NCBI RefSeq assembly: GCF_900100395.1
Contig: NZ_FNFB01000003.1
Location: 124,001-188,000, forward strand
DNA: 64,000 nt
Direction: 5' to 3'
Origin: Nonomuraea maritima
GTDB taxonomy: Bacteria; Actinomycetota; Actinomycetes; Streptosporangiales; Streptosporangiaceae
Shown: in pieces, positions 61,609-64,000 of the stretch
Numbering within the stretch: the stretch's first letter is position 1
Layout of the letters: each line of letters starts with the position of its first letter
Program-made: the position numbers and the translations under genes
The notes under the pieces: model-generated
What the model was told of the DNA's origin: nothing
What the model saw: the letters and a program-made list of their open reading frames with translations, nothing else
Databases searched by the model: none

Positions 61609-62883
61609 ATGAGGATGCTGTCCGTGGCCGTGCTGGCCTCGCTCCTTCCCGCCGTACCGGAAGCCGTACCGCAAGCAGTACCGCAAGCCGCGCGGACCAA
61701 GGCAGGAACGACGTACTACGTCGACTCCCGCTCCGGTGACGACGCGGCGGCCGGCACCGGCGCCCGTACCGCGTGGAAGACCCTCGAGCGGGTCAACGCG
61801 GCCGAGCTGAAGCCCGGCGACACGATCGCGTTCCGGCGCGGCAGCAGCTTCACCGCGCCGCTCACCCTGAGCGCGAGCGGCACCGCCGCCCGCCCCATCA
61901 CGGTCAAGGCGTACGGCAGCGGCGCGCTCGCGAAGATCAGCGGCAGGGCCGGGGAATGCGTGCTCGTCAAGGGCGACCACTGGCGCGTCGGCGGTCTGCA
62001 GGCATCCGGCTGCCGCTGGGCGGGCTTCCTGGTCGCGGGCGACCACAACGTGCTCGCCGGGGTGGCCGCCGACCACAACGCCGCCGGCGTGCACGTCACC
62101 GCGTCCGGCTCGCACAACACCATCCGCGGCAGCGTCCTGACCGACAACAACCGGATGAGCGTCAACGACAAGGGCGGCGACAACGACTCAGGCGCGTTCG
62201 GTGTGCTGCTCAACGGCGACGACAACGTCGTGACGGGCAACACCATCACCGGCAGCTACGCGCACAGCAAGGACTACGGCGCCGACGGCGCCGCCGTCGA
62301 GATCTACAACGGCGACCGCAACCGCGTCACCCACAACACCGCCAGGGACAACGAGACTTTCACCGAGCTGGGCGCGCGCAAGGGCCGCACCGCGACCGGC
62401 AACATCTTCGCCTTCAACGTCGTCACCTCCTCGCGCGGCCGCGGCTCGTTCCTCGTCACCCGCGGCCCCCATCACGCCGTCGGCCCGGTCCTCGGCACCG
62501 TCGCCGTGCACAACTCGGTCTACCTGCCCGCGCGCCACACCATCGGCTGGTCGTGCCACGACGGCTGCTCGCCGTCCATACTCAAGCTGCGCAACAACGT
62601 CGTCGTGGTCGGCGGCGAGTCCGGCTGGGAGGACGGCAAGGGCGCCGACGAGGCGGGCAGCGTCTATGTGGGCCGCAGCGCCAGGTTCAAGCTGGGCCCG
62701 AAGTCGGTCATGGCAGACCCGAAGTTCGTCTCCCGCACCGACCTGCGGCTTCGGCCGGGCTCCCCGGCCCTCGGCCGCGGCGTCCCCCTCACCGCCTCCT
62801 GGTTCGGCGGCAGCGAGTTCGCCAAGGACGCCGCCGGCAAGCCGCTGTCCGCCACGCCCGACGCGGGCGCGTACCAGCGCTGA
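61609..62883 (+). CDS. Secreted right-handed beta-helix protein
   Basis: 424 residues with a signal-like N-terminus (MRMLSVAVLASLLPAVPEAV) and then TYYVDSRSGDDAAAGTGARTAWKTLERVN, the usual start of parallel beta-helix (pectate-lyase-like) proteins. Repeated N-x-V/I turns follow (GDHNVLAG, GSHNTIRG, GDDNVVTGN, GDRNRVTHN). It is likely a polysaccharide lyase or surface-carbohydrate enzyme; catalytic residues cannot be assigned. It partly shares the mal strand but lies 58 bases beyond it. Confidence 0.83.
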   Translation: MRMLSVAVLASLLPAVPEAVPQAVPQAARTKAGTTYYVDSRSGDDAAAGTGARTAWKTLERVNAAELKPGDTIAFRRGSSFTAPLTLSASGTAARPITVKAYGSGALAKISGRAGECVLVKGDHWRVGGLQASGCRWAGFLVAGDHNVLAGVAADHNAAGVHVTASGSHNTIRGSVLTDNNRMSVNDKGGDNDSGAFGVLLNGDDNVVTGNTITGSYAHSKDYGADGAAVEIYNGDRNRVTHNTARDNETFTELGARKGRTATGNIFAFNVVTSSRGRGSFLVTRGPHHAVGPVLGTVAVHNSVYLPARHTIGWSCHDGCSPSILKLRNNVVVVGGESGWEDGKGADEAGSVYVGRSARFKLGPKSVMADPKFVSRTDLRLRPGSPALGRGVPLTASWFGGSEFAKDAAGKPLSATPDAGAYQR

Positions 62884-62893
62884 CCCCCCTAGA

Positions 62894-63214
62894 GTGAACG
62901 GCGTGATCGAAGAGGAGCTCCGCAGGCCGCTGGTGCGGCAACTGGCCGACTCCGACGGCCCCCGCCGCTACTGGCATCTCGGCGACGAGGACGGGCGGGC
63001 CTGGCTGTTCGAGAGCGTCGAGGGCGACGGCGAGCTGTGGGCGGTCCGGCAGGTCGAGGTCGGCGCGGGGCCGTCCGGCCCGGTCGCGCGCCGCTACTGG
63101 TGGCGCCACCTGAGCGACGAGCACGGCTTCCTCACCGACCAGCCGCTCGAGATCTGGGAGCTGACGGAGATCACGCAGGACGCCTTCGAGGCGGTCTGGG
63201 AGGCGGCCGGCTGA
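62894..63214 (+). CDS. Small conserved-looking hypothetical protein (DUF6881-like?)
   Basis: 106 residues from GTG at 62894 (GTG at 62903 is an alternative). The product has paired aromatic/charged motifs (YWHLGDEDGRAWLFESV, RYWWRHLSDEHGFLTDQPL) and an acidic C-terminus. Coding character is strong and it is 10 bases from the previous gene, so probably co-transcribed. I suspect similarity to DUF6881-type proteins but cannot confirm it. Confidence 0.7.
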   Translation: MNGVIEEELRRPLVRQLADSDGPRRYWHLGDEDGRAWLFESVEGDGELWAVRQVEVGAGPSGPVARRYWWRHLSDEHGFLTDQPLEIWELTEITQDAFEAVWEAAG

Positions 63215-63327
63215 CGCCGCGATCCGCTTCCCCTTCCGGGCCGCGGATGGTTTCATGGGAGCCTCGGTCTTTCGAACGGGTGCTCGGGTTCGGCGACGGC
63301 CGGAGCGCGCGGAAGGAGATGTACGGC

Positions 63328-63732
63328 GTGGACTGGAAGCTCGAGGTCGTCCCCATCCCGGTGGCCGACGTTGACGTGGCGAAGCAGTTCTACAGTGAGC
63401 GACTCGGGTTCGTGGTCGACCACGACACCCAGATCAGCGAATACTCGCGGATCGTGCAGCTCACCCCGCCCGGGTCGGCCTGCTCGGTCGTCCTCGGCGC
63501 CCCGACCGGCACCGCGCCGGGCTCCGTACGAGGGGTGCAGCTCGTGGTGCCCGACATCGAGGCCGCCCGTGCCGAGCTGGCCGGGCGCGGCGTCGAGGTG
63601 AGCGGGGTCTATCACTACCGCGCCGACGGCGCCCTGGCCGAGGGCGGGGGCGGTCCGTGGAACGCGTTCGTGTCCTTCGACGACCCCGACGGCAACGGCT
63701 GGATCCTCCAGGAGCGCCCGCCGGAGGGCTGA
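63328..63732 (+). CDS. VOC (glyoxalase/bleomycin-resistance) family protein
   Basis: 134 residues of paired beta-alpha-beta-beta-beta modules: VVPIPVADVDVAKQFYSERLGF, then GVQLVVPDIEAARAELAGRGVEV and FDDPDGNGWILQERP. Family members are metal-dependent lyases, dioxygenases or drug-binding proteins. GTG at 63328 is chosen because AAGGAG lies nine bases before it; ATG at 63319 abuts the same site with no spacing. Confidence 0.88.
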   Translation: MDWKLEVVPIPVADVDVAKQFYSERLGFVVDHDTQISEYSRIVQLTPPGSACSVVLGAPTGTAPGSVRGVQLVVPDIEAARAELAGRGVEVSGVYHYRADGALAEGGGGPWNAFVSFDDPDGNGWILQERPPEG

Positions 63733-63938
63733 GCGGCCGGAGGGTGCGCCGATCATGCAGGCGGGGTACGGAGCAGGGGGGCATGTCACGGTGACCTGCG
63801 GAAACTCCAGCGTTCCTTTATCCGAAGAGCCGTCTTAAACCAGCATTCTGGGAAATAAGCGCAGCATGTGTGACATGTCCGTGGAACACGGAAGAAATCT
63901 TTTCACGGCACTGTGAGAGCCTCTGGAAAGGAGGCGCA

Positions 63939-64000
63939 ATGCTGCTGCGACTGAGGGTTTCGTTGCCGGATCGGCCGGGAGGGCTCGGTCAGGTCGCCAG
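63939..64000 (+). CDS. ACT-domain protein, 5' end only
   Basis: The window ends 62 bases into this gene. AAAGGAGG precedes ATG at 63939, and the first residues, LRLRVSLPDRPGGLGQVA, match the first strand and helix of an ACT amino-acid-binding domain. The rest lies outside the window. Confidence 0.75.
   Translation, partial: MLLRLRVSLPDRPGGLGQVA

Overview
This window is a piece of a high-GC actinomycete chromosome. GTG and TTG starts are common, codon third positions are strongly G/C, and several regulatory signals are actinobacterial: a HAIR (HspR) repeat before lon, a GGAAT-N18-GTT disulfide-stress (SigR-type) promoter before a thioredoxin, CebR boxes before a cellobiose-type operon, CTTGCAA palindromes before a maltose operon, and a c-di-AMP riboswitch before a secreted CHAP hydrolase. 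A DUF574-type methyltransferase and a class II DAHP synthase fit a filamentous actinomycete, perhaps Streptosporangiales; the order is inference. No tRNA, rRNA, CRISPR array, insertion sequence or prophage was seen.

Layout. 1-2.5 kb: truncated heme oxygenase and an ArsB/NhaD-type ion transporter (-). 2.75-8.1 kb: lon with its HAIR element, then metN-metI-metQ behind three 28-bp tandem repeats. 8.2-11.9 kb: a secreted protein of unknown role, an acyl-CoA synthetase, and an HtrA-like protease preceded by a perfect 26-bp palindrome. 11.9-14.5 kb (-): a four-gene operon (membrane protein, winged-helix regulator, ABC ATPase, ABC permease). 14.6-20.1 kb (-): cydABDC, the cytochrome bd oxidase with its assembly transporter, divergent from a padR regulator across a palindrome; CydA lacks the usual Q-loop. 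20.7-27.2 kb: HAAS-type membrane protein, pentapeptide-repeat protein, thioredoxin, methyltransferase, class II DAHP synthase, FAD monooxygenase. 27.4-29.9 kb: GntR regulator with hydroxypyruvate isomerase and tartronate semialdehyde reductase (glyoxylate route). 29.9-33.1 kb: secreted M64 peptidase overlapping tail-to-tail with an aminoglycoside-phosphotransferase-like kinase.

33.1-38.7 kb (-): cebE-cebF-cebG-GH1-LacI, a beta-glucoside uptake and hydrolysis operon with its own repressor, next to about 1 kb of G-rich degenerate repeats. 39.8-42.6 kb (-): CHAP hydrolase under the c-di-AMP riboswitch, Gfo/Idh/MocA oxidoreductase and aldo/keto reductase. 42.7-49.1 kb: the most distinctive locus, apparently for a nonulosonic acid (sialic acid, Kdn or related) surface polymer. 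It has two glycosyltransferase-type genes (+) facing a polysialyltransferase-like gene, a GT2 and one fusion protein that joins CMP-sugar cytidylyltransferase, HAD phosphatase and NeuB-like synthase (-).

49.2-52.8 kb: CitA/DcuS-type kinase and response regulator (-) divergent from the dicarboxylate carrier dctA (+). 52.9-54.2 kb: orphan histidine kinase. 54.3-61.6 kb: maltose/maltodextrin locus, an alpha-glucosidase (-) divergent from malE-malF-malG-GH13 (+). 61.6-64 kb: secreted beta-helix protein, a small hypothetical, a VOC protein, and the first 62 bases of an ACT-domain gene.
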